This document shows, in pieces, positions 57,838-58,737 of a stretch of 58,737 nt of DNA. The translations under genes were made by a program, and so were the position numbers. The DNA lies in NCBI GenBank assembly GCA_017555025.1, contig JAFZHC010000050.1:1-58737 (forward strand), given 5' to 3'. Numbering within the stretch: the first letter of the stretch is position 1; the number at the start of each line of letters is the position of its first letter. Source of the stretch: Akkermansia sp. GTDB taxonomy: Bacteria > Verrucomicrobiota > Verrucomicrobiia > Verrucomicrobiales > Akkermansiaceae. The notes under the pieces are model-generated. The model ran no database searches. It worked only from the letters and a program-made list of their open reading frames with translations, and was not told the origin of the DNA.

Positions 57838-58737
57838 TTAGCCCTTGATCTTGGCAACCTTACCGGCGCCTACGGTGCGACCACCCTCACGGATAGCGAA
57901 GCGCATACCCTCCTCCATAGCTACGGGAGTGATGAGCTCAACACCGATGGTGATATTGTCACCGGGCATCACCATTTCAGTACCCTCGGGAAGAGTTACG
58001 GTACCGGTCACGTCCGTCGTACGGAAGTAGAACTGGGGACGATAGTTGTTGAAGAACGGGGTGTGACGGCCACCTTCCTCCTTGGTCAGCACGTAAACGG
58101 CTGCCTCGAAGTCGGTGTGGGGAGTCACGGAACCGGGCTTGGCGATCACCTGACCACGAACGATGTCTTCCTTCTTGATACCGCGGAGCAGCACGCCCAC
58201 GTTATCACCAGCCTCACCCTTGTCGAGGAGCTTGCGGAACATTTCGATGTCGGTCACGGAGGTCTTCACAGTGGGCTTGATACCCACAATTTCAACTTCC
58301 TCCATCTTGTTGATGATACCACGCTCGATACGACCGGTAGCCACAGTACCACGGCCGGAGATGGAGAACACGTCCTCCACAGGCATCAGGAAGGGCTTCT
58401 CAGTAGGACGCTCGGGAGTGGGGATGTACTCGTCCACAGCGTTCATCAGGTCGAGAATCTTAGCGCTGTACTCAGCGTCACCCTCCAGAGCCTTAACAGC
58501 GGAACCCATTACGATCGGCACGTCGTCGCCAGGGAACTCGTAGGAGGAAAGAAGGTCGCGGATCTCCATCTCCACGAGCTCAGCAAGCTCGGGATCAGCA
58601 AGGTCCATCTTGTTCATGAACACAACGATGTAGGGAACACCCACCTGACGAGCAAGCAGGATGTGCTCGCGGGTCTGAGGCATGGGGCCGTCAGCAGCGG
58701 ACACTACAAGGATAGCGCCGTCCATCTGGGCAGCACC
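57838..58737 (-). CDS. tuf: Elongation factor Tu (5' end outside window)
   Basis: GTPase delivering aminoacyl-tRNA to the ribosome. The last 299 residues are present. Visible are G4 (FMNKMDLAD) and G5 (GSAVKAL, with Val for the usual Leu), and domains II and [54 protein letters not shown] and the end [19 protein letters not shown]1 to G3 lie beyond the right edge. Confidence 0.98.
   Translation of the reverse strand, partial: GAAQMDGAILVVSAADGPMPQTREHILLARQVGVPYIVVFMNKMDLADPELAELVEMEIRDLLSSYEFPGDDVPIVMGSAVKALEGDAEYSAKILDLMNAVDEYIPTPERPTEKPFLMPVEDVFSISGRGTVATGRIERGIINKMEEVEIVGIKPTVKTSVTDIEMFRKLLDKGEAGDNVGVLLRGIKKEDIVRGQVIAKPGSVTPHTDFEAAVYVLTKEEGGRHTPFFNNYRPQFYFRTTDVTGTVTLPEGTEMVMPGDNITIGVELITPVAMEEGMRFAIREGGRTVGAGKVAKIKG

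Overview
The window reads as chromosomal DNA of a host-associated Gram-negative bacterium of the Verrucomicrobiota, most likely an Akkermansia-type (Akkermansiaceae) gut organism. This is an inference from gene content: an LptE/BamD/RlpA outer-membrane set, a complete-looking L-fucose uptake, isomerase and kinase set, a secreted M60-type (mucinase-family) metallopeptidase, type-B ribosomal protein L31, a single-chain glycyl-tRNA synthetase, a small AP2-like protein and the classical tuf-trnW-secE-nusG-rplKAJL-rpoBC cluster. No 16S rRNA is present, so the genus is not proven.

Layout. 0-4.6 kb (minus strand): start of rpsA, then rsmI, lptE and a BamD-like lipoprotein gene coupled by 4-base overlaps, and two RlpA-like lipoproteins. 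4.7-12.8 kb: an M42 aminopeptidase with an acyltransferase-3 protein, convergent hisD, a small AP2-like gene, a DoxX/MauE-like membrane protein, and a tandem pair of trypsin/PDZ proteins of which the second has lost its catalytic Ser and His. 12.8-24.0 kb (minus): a compact phage-derived block of only four genes: a tail-nozzle-like protein, a terminase large subunit with all motifs, a 1876-residue protein and a 408-residue helical protein. 24.2-35.6 kb: an MFS-acyltransferase fusion, rpmE, tal, galE, mntP, three bacterial-PH-like membrane proteins, glyQS, rpe and a VC0807-family protein. 35.7-41.7 kb: fucP, fucI, a GT4 glycosyltransferase and fucK. 41.7-45.5 kb (minus): an operon of a secreted ankyrin protein, an M60-like peptidase and a fucosyltransferase-like glycosyltransferase. 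45.6-58.7 kb (minus): rpoC, rpoB, rplL, rplJ, rplA, rplK, nusG, secE, tRNA-Trp and the 3' part of tuf.

How the genes fit together. The fucose genes and the M60 peptidase lie tail to tail around one bidirectional terminator. Together they look like part of a mucin-use locus: the peptidase would cut glycoproteins and fucose would be imported, isomerised and phosphorylated. No fuculose-phosphate aldolase or regulator is in the window. The tal and rpe genes are pentose-phosphate steps; galE supplies UDP-galactose.

Transcription signals are unusually readable. Several genes have clear -35/-10 elements at 16-18 bp spacing. In one group the -10 hexamer lies only 6-10 bases before the start codon (hisD with a perfect TTGACA-17-TATAAT, the ankyrin gene, doxX, glyQS, the M42 gene, bamD-like, rlpA1 and more weakly the protease), which predicts leaderless or nearly leaderless mRNAs. 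In another group (tal, rpe, fucP, AP2-like, rpmE) the predicted leader is about 20-40 bases. This geometry was used to choose several start codons.

Most striking points: the minimal phage-derived four-gene block with a giant protein; the active-protease/pseudoprotease pair; RlpA paralogues differing at a conserved Glu; the leaderless-promoter pattern; and palindromes over the fuc promoter.
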